Shown: positions 1 to 6,146 of the stretch, piece by piece
How positions within the stretch are numbered: position 1 is the first letter of the stretch
Layout: the number at the start of each line of letters is the position of its first letter
The notes under the pieces: generated by a model
What the model was told of the DNA's origin: nothing
Seen by the model: the letters and a program-made list of their open reading frames with translations, nothing else
The model's database searches: none
Made by a program: the position numbers and the translations under genes
Assembly: GCA_964510495.1 (NCBI GenBank)
Contig: CAZECR010000031.1
Coordinates: 1-12,907 of the forward strand
Length of the DNA: 12,907 bases
Direction: 5' to 3'
DNA from: CAZECR01 sp964510495
GTDB taxonomy: Bacteria; Patescibacteriota; Patescibacteriia; Magasanikbacterales; GWA2-37-8

Positions 1-17
1 GATTCCCGTACGGGCTA
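1..17 (+). tRNA. Possible 3' end of a tRNA cut by the window edge
   Basis: The first 17 bases fit the end of a tRNA: GATT would be the last part of a T-loop, CCCGT the 3' side of a T-stem, ACGGGCT the 3' side of an acceptor stem, and A17 the discriminator base. No CCA follows, as with the complete tRNA-Ser in this window, and a terminator begins a few bases later. The 5' part lies outside the window, so pairing cannot be tested and the identity is unknown. Confidence 0.4.
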
Positions 18-24
18 CACGAGT

Positions 25-58
25 AAAAAAATACCGCTTATATAAGCGGTATTTTTTT
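25..58. terminator. Bidirectional intrinsic terminator
   Basis: A perfect inverted repeat has arms AAAAAATACCGCTTA (26-40) and TAAGCGGTATTTTTT (43-57). It gives a T-run on either strand, so it can end transcription of whatever lies to the left (perhaps the tRNA) and of the minus-strand gene whose stop codon is at 77-79. Confidence 0.85.
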
Positions 59-76
59 AAAAGATTTGTAACGTGT

Positions 77-634
77 TTAAAAATCTATTCCGACGTTAAT
101 TCCTCCTTCGTGAGCAATGTGCGGAGGATGCGAATCTTGGTCAGATGCATTTTTGCCTAAGCCGATAACCGCCTTGTATTCAACGCCGGCATGAATTCCT
201 GGAGCCAAATCAACTTCCGCACGTGCTCCAACACCGGTTTCCGGACGAGTTGTTCCGTTTTGCATTGCCAGACGCAGGTCGATGGCGGGCCCGGCTTTTA
301 TTGGAAAAGGTGCGCGCGGAATATCGGCCAGTGCCGCTGCACCGATTGAAACGACGGTTCCATCTATTCCACCGGTGCGCTTTAATCCTACGACCGCGCC
401 GATACCACCCGCAATTTCTCCGGTTACCGGTCCAATATGGACGTGTCTTTTGGCCCCAACTTCGCCGCCAATAGAGGCGGCCGTTCCGGGGAGAGGAGCG
501 GTACCGGCCCTAGCGTCAACTGTGATGTGAGTTTTTGATTTATTTTCACCTTTGGCGTCAGGTTGAGCTTTGACTTCGCCCGCTATACTAGCGGCAAAAA
601 GTGCTGCGGCGGCTATTTCTGGTCGACGGCGCAT
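77..634 (-). CDS. Secreted glycine-rich protein, possible small beta-barrel
   Basis: This is a 185-aa protein with no family that I recognise. It has a clear signal peptide: a basic start (MRRRPEI), a hydrophobic alanine-rich core to about residue 19, and a VKA/QP cleavage site after residue 23. The mature part has no cysteine and is made of short stretches in which hydrophobic and small or polar residues alternate (about 34-43, 52-60, 64-82, 92-104, 110-123, 131-142, 145-158 and 176-185), separated by Gly, Pro or charged turns, and it ends in phenylalanine. That is the look of a small outer-membrane-type barrel, but it is a visual inference; a soluble beta-sheet wall protein is equally possible. 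A good promoter lies upstream, but no Shine-Dalgarno is visible before the ATG. The gene is monocistronic and divergent from the gene at 796. Confidence 0.7.
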   Translation of the reverse strand: MRRRPEIAAAALFAASIAGEVKAQPDAKGENKSKTHITVDARAGTAPLPGTAASIGGEVGAKRHVHIGPVTGEIAGGIGAVVGLKRTGGIDGTVVSIGAAALADIPRAPFPIKAGPAIDLRLAMQNGTTRPETGVGARAEVDLAPGIHAGVEYKAVIGLGKNASDQDSHPPHIAHEGGINVGIDF

Positions 635-679
635 AGAGAGTTTAGTAAAAGAGTGAGTTTTGAGTTTAATAATATACTT

Positions 680-709
680 ATTATATACCTATTTTGGGCT
701 TTTTGTAAA
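680..709 (-). promoter_or_regulatory. Sigma70-type promoter of the secreted-protein gene
   Basis: Reading the minus strand, the -35 box TTTACA is at 709-704 and the -10 box TATAAT at 685-680, with an 18-bp spacer. The start point would be near 672, giving a leader of about 38 nt. Confidence 0.65.
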
Positions 710-772
710 TATTGTATGAAGTATTATGTATCATATTGTCTTTTGATACCCTTCGGCGTATACTTCCTCTAC

Positions 773-789
773 TATAATAAAACTATACT
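773..789 (+). promoter_or_regulatory. Two -10-like boxes next to the ATG of the gene at 796
   Basis: TATAAT lies at 773-778 and TATACT at 784-789. The first would give a leader of about 10 nt; the second would start transcription at the ATG itself, a leaderless message. No convincing -35 box is present for either, so which one is used is unknown. Confidence 0.45.
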
Positions 790-795
790 TTCTCT

Positions 796-1626
796 ATGGA
801 AAAGCCAGGTTTGTTTGGTAAAGTTGCTGGTTTGTTTAGCAAAGAAGCTCCTCCTAAAAAACACGAGCAGCCTACTCAGATTTTGGAGCGCCCACGACAA
901 GTGCGACCAGCCGAAGCGTATGCCGAACTGTATGCAACTAAAGGTTTTATTACAATTGCGAGAAAAGAAGGTGGAATTAAGGGAATTTTGAATCAATTAC
1001 GGAGCATGCCAGAAGGAAGTTTAGAAAATGCACAACATCAGCCTATTTCAATTGAAGCCACTATTGATCTGATCAAAGGAATTGCTAAGCGTGGAGTCAT
1101 GACCCCTGAAGAAGAATTATTTATTACGTCTGCCGCAGGTCTCCGTGATGCAGTCCGCGAGTCGTTAGATACCCCTGTCGCTCCAAAGGAATCAGGGCAG
1201 CCTGGGAATATTGCGTATTATGATCCGAACAATAAAGATCCGCGTGGTGTGGCTCCGCCTGAGTTGAGTAAATTTCCAAACTTGAGACCCCTTCATCAAC
1301 CTGTTGCTCCTGAAGTTATAGTGCCGGCTGCAAAAACACCTGCTCTTGAAGCTCAGGAAGAAAGTCCCGAGCAGCAGTTTGACCGTATGTTTAAAACAGT
1401 TCTCCAAATTGTTCGCGAGCACGCAAACGCTCGGGAGATAGCAGCATCTCTTGAAAAGCTTGCCCAGCATGCTGATAAAGCGATTATGGAACGTGTACTT
1501 TTGGCAGCCGGTTCGGCTGAGGGTTCAGCGGCTCGAAAATTTTACAAACAATTTTTACTTGCCACGCCCATTGAGCTTCGCCTGCTCAAAGATGCGGCTG
1601 ACATCTGGAATAAAAAAAGAAAATAG
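796..1626 (+). CDS. Uncharacterised soluble protein, two helical regions joined by a proline-rich linker
   Basis: This 276-aa protein is not one I recognise. It has no signal peptide and no membrane segment, so it is probably cytoplasmic. Residues 1-25 are basic, then about 40-130 are predominantly helix-forming. Residues 130-185 form a Pro-rich, probably disordered linker (for example VAPKESGQPG and PLHQPVAPEV), and 185-276 are again helical with many Ala, Glu, Lys and Leu. The ATG at 796 was chosen because -10-like boxes sit directly upstream; there is no Shine-Dalgarno. Base composition is like the housekeeping genes here, so it looks native. It is monocistronic and followed by a strong terminator. 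It may be a lineage-specific protein; no function is proposed. Confidence 0.7.
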   Translation: MEKPGLFGKVAGLFSKEAPPKKHEQPTQILERPRQVRPAEAYAELYATKGFITIARKEGGIKGILNQLRSMPEGSLENAQHQPISIEATIDLIKGIAKRGVMTPEEELFITSAAGLRDAVRESLDTPVAPKESGQPGNIAYYDPNNKDPRGVAPPELSKFPNLRPLHQPVAPEVIVPAAKTPALEAQEESPEQQFDRMFKTVLQIVREHANAREIAASLEKLAQHADKAIMERVLLAAGSAEGSAARKFYKQFLLATPIELRLLKDAADIWNKKRK

Positions 1627-1652
1627 TATATTTTTTTAAAGCCTCTTTAAAT

Positions 1653-1682
1653 AACTGTGCATTTTTTATGCGCAGTTTTTTT
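1653..1682 (+). terminator. Intrinsic terminator after the gene at 796
   Basis: The stem ACTGTGCAT (1654-1662) pairs with ATGCGCAGT (1668-1676), with one G-T pair and a 5-nt T loop, and is followed by seven T residues. A smaller hairpin, TTTAAAG-CCT-CTTTAAA (1635-1651), lies just upstream. Confidence 0.8.
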
Positions 1683-1758
1683 ATGTGTAGTGCTATTCAA
1701 TAAACAAGTACTTGCTTTCTAGATAGCGCCCCCGAATATACATTGTACGTAGTATCAC

Positions 1759-1781
1759 CAGAATGTCGGGGTTGCATTCTG
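1759..1781 (-). terminator. Hairpin just past the P450 gene, weak terminator candidate
   Basis: CAGAATG (1759-1765) and CATTCTG (1775-1781) can pair around a 9-nt loop, 11 nt beyond the P450 stop codon. No T-run follows on the minus strand, so it may only stabilise the mRNA 3' end. Between it and the terminator at 1653-1682 there is also a 10-bp palindrome, CAAGTACTTG (1705-1714); nothing else is visible there. Confidence 0.3.
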
Positions 1782-1792
1782 AAATAGGGCGA

Positions 1793-3139
1793 TTAGCGCC
1801 GGGTCAGGATGACCCGGAGGTTCTGGGGGCTGAGGCCTGTCGAGGCGTGCATGCGAACGCTCGCAGGGTCAATGACCCGGATGTTGAAGAGAGCGAGGGC
1901 GAGGCCGATGATGTAGCTCCCCTCAAGCAGGGCGAGCCGTTCGCCGAGGCAGTTCTGCGTATCGTGCCAGAAGGGATAGTAATTCCACTTGGCCGGTTCG
2001 CCGTTGTTGAAACGCTCCGGGGCAAATTTCTCGGGCATGTCCCAGTAACGCGGGTCGCGGTGTGAGAGGAAGCTCGAGAAGAGCACGTTGGTCTTGGGCG
2101 GCAGGACGCAGGGGCCGAGCTCGGTCCAGTCCGCCGTGCTCCGCATGTTGAGCCAGTTGGGCGGATAGAGGCGGAGCGACTCCTTGAGGACGAGCTTGAG
2201 GTCGCGGAAGCGGCCATCCTTGGCGAGGTTTGCCGAAGCGCCGCTCGTCAGGAGGTAGTTGCCGCACTCGCGGGTGCGCGCCAGCCACTCAGCGTTGCCA
2301 CTGAGCAGCCAGAAGGTCGAAGCGGCCATACTGGCCGTGGTGACGTGGCCGGCGAAGACGGTGCTGAGGGCCAGGCTCTCGATGAGGGTATCAGGCAGCT
2401 CTTGGCCGTTTTTGCGGTCGTTCAGAAGGGCGCCGACGAGTCCACTCGCGGATATGTCGCCGTGCTTGATGAGCGATTGAACGAGGTCGTGGAGTCGCTG
2501 CTCTTCGTAGACGTATCGCCGGGAACGCTCGGTGAGCGGGAAGTTTCGGAGGAAGAGGTGGCTGACGGGGTTCTGAAATCCACGGGCGGACTCCTCAAAC
2601 AGAAAGTTGAGCCCGTCGAGAAGGTCCGCGTCGAGACCGCGCAGACCCGAACTCCCGAACACGACCACGTCGAGGATGTCGAGCACGAGGAAGTTGCAGA
2701 GTTCGAGAAGATCCACCGGCTTTCCGGTCGGCCACGAGCTGATCGTGGCGAGGATGCGCGTGTAGATGTTGTCGACCATCTCCTTGAGGCGCACTCCGCC
2801 GAGCTGTGGACCGAGTTTGCGGCGCTGGACAAGATGATTCGGCCCGTCGGTCGTGAAGATTGACTCGCTGCCGAGAATGGGCTTCATGATTCGGCGCACA
2901 AGGCCGGGGCGCACGAAGTTTTTGCTCGTCGAGATCTGTTCGAGGTCGTCGGGGCAGAGGGTGAGCACCATCCGCAAAGGCCATTGAGCGAGGGTTACTC
3001 GTTCGCGAAGGACGGTGTTCCCGATCATGCCCGAGGCCTCGCGCAGGTACCCGAGCGGGTCACGCTGCATTTCTCCTTGAAACGTGAGTAGCGGGAATAG
3101 CCCGCCATATATCGGCGGAAGGCGCTTTTTACTCCCCAT
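1793..3139 (-). CDS. Cytochrome P450 (soluble, divergent heme loop)
   Basis: The protein is a 448-aa heme-thiolate monooxygenase-type enzyme without a membrane anchor. Landmarks appear in the right order: C-helix NHLVQRRKL (101-109), I-helix AGHVTT (263-268), K-helix ESLR (320-323, the ExxR motif), FAPERF (372-377) and the cysteine loop FWHDTQNCLG (390-399) with C397 as the heme ligand. Two departures stand out. The loop has D393 and Q395 where FxxGxRxCxG expects Gly and Arg, and the I-helix has Val266 where Asp or Glu normally sits before the threonines. The ATG at 3139 is preferred over one at 3250 because it follows the Shine-Dalgarno AAGGAG by 9 nt and matches a usual N-terminus. The gene is much richer in GC than its neighbours, suggesting transfer. 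No ferredoxin, reductase or heme gene lies nearby, so substrate and redox partner are unknown. Confidence 0.93.
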   Translation of the reverse strand: MGSKKRLPPIYGGLFPLLTFQGEMQRDPLGYLREASGMIGNTVLRERVTLAQWPLRMVLTLCPDDLEQISTSKNFVRPGLVRRIMKPILGSESIFTTDGPNHLVQRRKLGPQLGGVRLKEMVDNIYTRILATISSWPTGKPVDLLELCNFLVLDILDVVVFGSSGLRGLDADLLDGLNFLFEESARGFQNPVSHLFLRNFPLTERSRRYVYEEQRLHDLVQSLIKHGDISASGLVGALLNDRKNGQELPDTLIESLALSTVFAGHVTTASMAASTFWLLSGNAEWLARTRECGNYLLTSGASANLAKDGRFRDLKLVLKESLRLYPPNWLNMRSTADWTELGPCVLPPKTNVLFSSFLSHRDPRYWDMPEKFAPERFNNGEPAKWNYYPFWHDTQNCLGERLALLEGSYIIGLALALFNIRVIDPASVRMHASTGLSPQNLRVILTRR

Positions 3140-3148
3140 GAGCTGGTA

Positions 3149-3154
3149 CTCCTT
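3149..3154 (-). promoter_or_regulatory. Shine-Dalgarno of the P450 gene
   Basis: AAGGAG on the minus strand lies 9 nt before the ATG at 3139. It decides the start codon and is unusual here, since most genes in the window have no such site. Confidence 0.75.
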
Positions 3155-3179
3155 GTGTCCTAGATTTGTGGACAACCCG

Positions 3180-3208
3180 ACCATAGCATAAGGCGAATAT
3201 GGCTGCAA
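3180..3208 (-). promoter_or_regulatory. Possible P450 promoter with extended -10
   Basis: On the minus strand, TTGCAG (3208-3203) is separated by 17 bp from TATGGT (3185-3180), which is preceded by TGC as in an extended -10. The boxes are imperfect. If used, it gives a leader of about 34 nt and runs back to back with the promoter of the PLD gene. Confidence 0.35.
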
Positions 3209-3217
3209 CTGGGCTAG

Positions 3218-3246
3218 TTGCCGTCCTAAAACCGCTGTGCTATAGT
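3218..3246 (+). promoter_or_regulatory. Extended -10 promoter of the PLD-rarA unit
   Basis: TTGCCG (3218-3223), a 17-bp spacer and TATAGT (3241-3246), preceded by TGC, form an extended -10 promoter. Only 7 nt separate the -10 box from the ATG at 3254, so the transcript should begin at or next to the start codon. Confidence 0.6.
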
Positions 3247-3253
3247 CCAAAAC

Positions 3254-4363
3254 ATGAAACTAATTGATTCCACAGTATCACACGAGTTCCATACGACTAC
3301 TCAAGAAGCCTGGGAAGCCATGTACCAGGGCATGCTTAAGGCCGAAAAATCTATTTTTTGGGAGGTATATATTTTAAATAGTAGCGGACCAGGGAAGCGA
3401 TTTATTGATATGCTTTCTGAAAAAGCACTGGCCGGTGTTGAGGTAAAAATTATTGTCGATGGTCTTGGAAGTGTGTCCCTCGGTGGCCAAGCGGAAGCAA
3501 AACTCAAAGCAGCTGGCGTTTCGATCGTGTGGTATAACAGTTTGAGTTTTAAACCAAATCCCTGGCAATGGATTCGTAACTTGTGGATTCGCAATCATCG
3601 GAAAATTTTAATTATTGACCAAAAAACAGCTTTTATCGGTGGAGTAAACGTAGATGAATCGTCGACAACATGGGACGATTTATACCTTGAGATGCAAGGG
3701 CCGGTAGTACATTCGCTTGTTAGGGCATTTGCCAAAAGCTATGTGCGCTCGGGAGGTGAACGTAAAATGGTCCACAGTCTTTTAAAGCGTCCGCTTCGTT
3801 TGGATTTAAAACAATTACGTCAGAAAATTACAGTGCTGGTACATACCCCTCAGTCACTCCGTGCGGTCTCATCGCTTTGGTATTTTTATCGTTTTGCCAT
3901 GGATCGGGCTAAAAAAACAGTGACATTGCTCACACCCTACTATGTTCCGGATAGACGGTTTTTGCAGTTAATCCGTGAAACACATAACCGCGGTGTGGTG
4001 GTCAATATTTTGATTCCAGCCCAGAGCGATCACCGATTTATGGAATATATGGCAGAGTCATTCTATGAGTTAACCGCTGACGCTGGGGCAAATTTATATC
4101 TACTTAAGAACATGAATCATGGTAAAGCCCTGAGTGTTGACGGACGCTTGGGTTTTGTTGGAAGTGCCAATATTACCCCGCGCAGTTTCTTTTTGAACGA
4201 AGAGGCCGGGGTGTATTTTACCGATGAAGTAATGGTAGGGGATTTAGAAAATGTTTTGGAAGGCTGGCGAGCCCAAGCAGAACGCGTACTGGTCGCCAAG
4301 AATCGTAAATGGTATGATCGTTTTTTGCGTCCGATAGCTGCTTGGTTTAAAAATTATGTCTAA
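3254..4363 (+). CDS. Phospholipase D family protein, cardiolipin-synthase-like
   Basis: This 369-aa protein has two intact HKD motifs: H115-K117-D122 in NHRKILIID and H289-K291-D296 in NHGKALSVD, each followed by a Gly/Ser/Asn strand (GGVNV at 129-133, GSANI at 303-307). In this family the two histidines act together in phosphatidyl transfer. Cardiolipin synthases join phosphatidylglycerol to a second glycerolipid at the membrane. It lacks the N-terminal membrane helices of ClsA-type enzymes and is shorter, more like ClsB-type proteins; the C-terminus is basic and aromatic (RKWYDRF, AAWFKNYV) and may bind membrane. Other PLD-family reactions cannot be excluded. There is no Shine-Dalgarno, and the promoter suggests a leaderless message. 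Its end overlaps the start of rarA by 8 nt, so the two are probably translated as a coupled pair. Confidence 0.9.
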   Translation: MKLIDSTVSHEFHTTTQEAWEAMYQGMLKAEKSIFWEVYILNSSGPGKRFIDMLSEKALAGVEVKIIVDGLGSVSLGGQAEAKLKAAGVSIVWYNSLSFKPNPWQWIRNLWIRNHRKILIIDQKTAFIGGVNVDESSTTWDDLYLEMQGPVVHSLVRAFAKSYVRSGGERKMVHSLLKRPLRLDLKQLRQKITVLVHTPQSLRAVSSLWYFYRFAMDRAKKTVTLLTPYYVPDRRFLQLIRETHNRGVVVNILIPAQSDHRFMEYMAESFYELTADAGANLYLLKNMNHGKALSVDGRLGFVGSANITPRSFFLNEEAGVYFTDEVMVGDLENVLEGWRAQAERVLVAKNRKWYDRFLRPIAAWFKNYV

Positions 4364-5609
4364 AAAGAATATTCACAGTACACGAACCGGTCCGGCACCA
4401 CTCGCGGAACGTATCCGACCGCGTACGTTTAGTGAATTCGTCGGACAACAAAAAATAATAGGACCAAAAACAATCCTGCGTCGTCTGATTGAACAAAATG
4501 AACTGACCTCGCTTATTTTTTGGGGACCGCCAGGAGTTGGTAAAACCACTTTAGCTCAATTGATTGCGACTGAAAGTAAGGCGACATTTGTAAGCGTATC
4601 GGCAGTAATGAGTGGTAAGGACGAGCTCAGGCGAAGCCTTGCTGAGGCGGCAGAGCGCTTGGAAAAAGATGGACAGCGAACCATTTTGTTTATTGATGAA
4701 ATTCATCGTTGGAATAAAGCGCAGCAAGACGCGCTTTTGCCTGCAGTTGAACAAGGAATCGTTACACTTATTGGAGCTACTACTGAAAATCCCTCGTTTG
4801 AAATTGTCGGTGCGCTTTTGTCACGCTCACGAGTTGTTATTTTGGAGCCGCTCACGAGCCTGGACATCGTTCAGATTTTAAAAGATGCGCTTAAGGATGC
4901 TGAACGAGGACTCGGCAATTTTGCAGTTGATGTGCAAGCTGAAACACTAGAAGTGTTGGCAGATTTAGCTAACGGGGATGCGCGCACCGCACTTAACGCG
5001 CTTGAAATTGCTGTAAAAAGTACTGCGAAAGTAACAGGTAAGAAAATTGGAATTACTAAAGAAATAATTAAAGAAGCCTTGCAGCGAACGCACCTTATTT
5101 TTGATAAGCAGGGAGAAGAATTTTATAACGCTATATCCGCACTTCATAAATCCATGCGCGGGTCGGATCCCGACGCATCGCTCTACTGGCTGGCACGGAT
5201 GCTTGAAGGTGGGGCGGATCCTTTGTATATCGCCCGGCGAGTCCTTCGGTTTGCGAGCGAAGACATTGGCATGGCCAATAGCGAAGCAATGATCCAGGCG
5301 AACGCGGCGTATGATGCCTGCCATAAAATTGGTTATCCGGAGTGCAGCGTGCACTTGGCACAAGCGGTGGTGTACTGCGCAAAATCTGCCAAGTCGAACC
5401 TTTTATATAAAGCCTATAAAGCTGCTGCGGAAGATGCGCAAAACACGTCGCGCCTCGGCGTACCAATTCATTTGCGCAATGCGCCCACCAAGTTTATGAA
5501 GAATATTGGGTATGGCAAAGACTATAAGTATAATCCCAATTTTGAAGATCCCGTGGAACAGGAGTATTTTCCAAAAGAGTTGAAAGGACGTAAGTACTTA
5601 AAAAAATAA
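4356..5609 (+). CDS. rarA: Replication-associated recombination protein A, AAA+ ATPase
   Basis: This 417-aa protein belongs to the RarA/MgsA/WRNIP1 family of clamp-loader-like AAA+ ATPases that act at stalled replication forks. It has Walker A GPPGVGKTT (57-65), Walker B ILFIDEIHRWN (110-120), the sensor-1 stretch GATTENPSFE (140-149) and arginines in SRSR (156-159). The C-terminal half has the family's helical oligomerisation region, including SEDIG, and the characteristic ending with VEQEYFPKELKGRKY. Length is close to the bacterial norm. The ATG lies inside the last codons of the PLD gene (ATGTCTAA overlap), with no Shine-Dalgarno, so translation probably relies on termination-reinitiation. 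It is the last gene of its unit; the stop codon is inside the terminator shared with tsaE. Confidence 0.96.
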   Translation: MSKKNIHSTRTGPAPLAERIRPRTFSEFVGQQKIIGPKTILRRLIEQNELTSLIFWGPPGVGKTTLAQLIATESKATFVSVSAVMSGKDELRRSLAEAAERLEKDGQRTILFIDEIHRWNKAQQDALLPAVEQGIVTLIGATTENPSFEIVGALLSRSRVVILEPLTSLDIVQILKDALKDAERGLGNFAVDVQAETLEVLADLANGDARTALNALEIAVKSTAKVTGKKIGITKEIIKEALQRTHLIFDKQGEEFYNAISALHKSMRGSDPDASLYWLARMLEGGADPLYIARRVLRFASEDIGMANSEAMIQANAAYDACHKIGYPECSVHLAQAVVYCAKSAKSNLLYKAYKAAAEDAQNTSRLGVPIHLRNAPTKFMKNIGYGKDYKYNPNFEDPVEQEYFPKELKGRKYLKK

Positions 5610-5636
5610 TCCCATTTAAGCGGGATTATTTTTTAT
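5600..5636. terminator. Bidirectional terminator between rarA and tsaE
   Basis: AATAATCCC (5605-5613) pairs with GGGATTATT (5622-5630) around an 8-nt loop, with an A-run on the left and a T-run on the right. It serves both convergent genes: the rarA stop codon (5607-5609) lies in the left arm and the tsaE stop codon (5633-5635) in the right T-run. Confidence 0.85.
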
Positions 5637-6064
5637 TCTATAGTTATTTTTCTTTGATCATCAGTTACGTGTTCCAGGGTTATCGTAGTAACTTTTTTGT
5701 TTTTTAAAAGTTCAGAAATTTTTTCAGGCCACTCGATGATGGTGACAATTCCCTGTTGACCAAGATAATCTTCCACGCCGATATCAAGAAGTTCTTGTTC
5801 ATTTTTTAACCGGTAGGTGTCGATATGTACCAAGTTTTTAATAGTCGATACTGTGTTTTTTATTTCGTACATATTCATTAAGGTAAACGTGGGGCTCGTT
5901 ATCTCGTCGGTGATGCCGAGTCCTTTGGCGATGCCTTTAACCAGAGTAGTTTTGCCGGCGCCAAGTTCGCCTTGTAAACAATAAATCGCGCCGCTGGTAA
6001 GTGTGGCGGCAATTTCCTGACCAATATTTCCAGTCTCTTCGCTGGAGTGAGAAATTTTTTCCAT
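5633..6064 (-). CDS. tsaE: tRNA threonylcarbamoyladenosine biosynthesis ATPase TsaE
   Basis: This 143-aa protein matches TsaE (YjeE), the small P-loop ATPase that works with TsaB and TsaD to make t6A at position 37 of ANN-reading tRNAs. It shows Walker A GELGAGKTT (32-40), SPTFTLMNMYE (57-67), HIDTYRL (80-86) and IIEWPE (109-114), all family hallmarks, at normal length. An open frame continues upstream to 6295, but that part is the antisense of the GC-rich lipoprotein gene; the ATG at 6064 begins the normal N-terminus and follows a good promoter with a leader of about 11 nt. There is no Shine-Dalgarno. tsaB and tsaD are not in the window. It is transcribed alone and converges on rarA. Confidence 0.95.
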   Translation of the reverse strand: MEKISHSSEETGNIGQEIAATLTSGAIYCLQGELGAGKTTLVKGIAKGLGITDEITSPTFTLMNMYEIKNTVSTIKNLVHIDTYRLKNEQELLDIGVEDYLGQQGIVTIIEWPEKISELLKNKKVTTITLEHVTDDQRKITIE

Positions 6065-6082
6065 AGAATGTAATTCAAAAAA

Positions 6083-6091
6083 AGTATAGCA
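6083..6091 (-). promoter_or_regulatory. Extended -10 promoter of tsaE
   Basis: The minus strand reads TGC-TATACT at 6091-6083, an extended -10 element; no good -35 box is present, as is usual for this type. It sits directly after the T-run of the lipoprotein terminator, so tsaE should be transcribed independently. Confidence 0.6.
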
Positions 6092-6100
6092 TTCTTGTTT

Positions 6101-6136
6101 TAAAAACGAAAGCCCCCGGTCAGATGACCGGAGGGC
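6101..6136 (-). terminator. Intrinsic terminator of the lipoprotein gene
   Basis: On the minus strand a GC-rich stem of 11 pairs with one bulged base and a 2-nt loop (TGACCGG pairs with CCGGTCA, GGGC with GCCC) is followed by TTTCGTTTTTA. It begins 10 nt after the stop codon. Confidence 0.75.
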
Positions 6137-6146
6137 AGGAGGGGGG

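Noticed and set aside
563..991. 142-codon plus-strand frame across the first intergenic region
   Set aside because: It runs over the promoters of two real genes and overlaps the 796 gene in another frame; the product is Cys/Leu/Tyr-rich with no motif.
1799..1882. Palindromes GGGTCA-TGACCC, twice, near the P450 3' end
   Set aside because: Both fall in coding sequence (LTRR and VIDPAS), in different reading contexts and in GC-rich DNA; no sign of a site beyond chance.
2345..2863. 172-codon open frame on the plus strand, antisense to the P450
   Set aside because: It lies inside a gene with clear P450 motifs; the product is a Glu/Val-rich string with no motif. Long antisense frames are expected in GC-rich DNA.
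3140..3250. 37 extra codons at the P450 N-terminus from an ATG at 3250
   Set aside because: The extension overlaps the promoter of the PLD gene and has no Shine-Dalgarno, while the ATG at 3139 has one and starts a normal P450.
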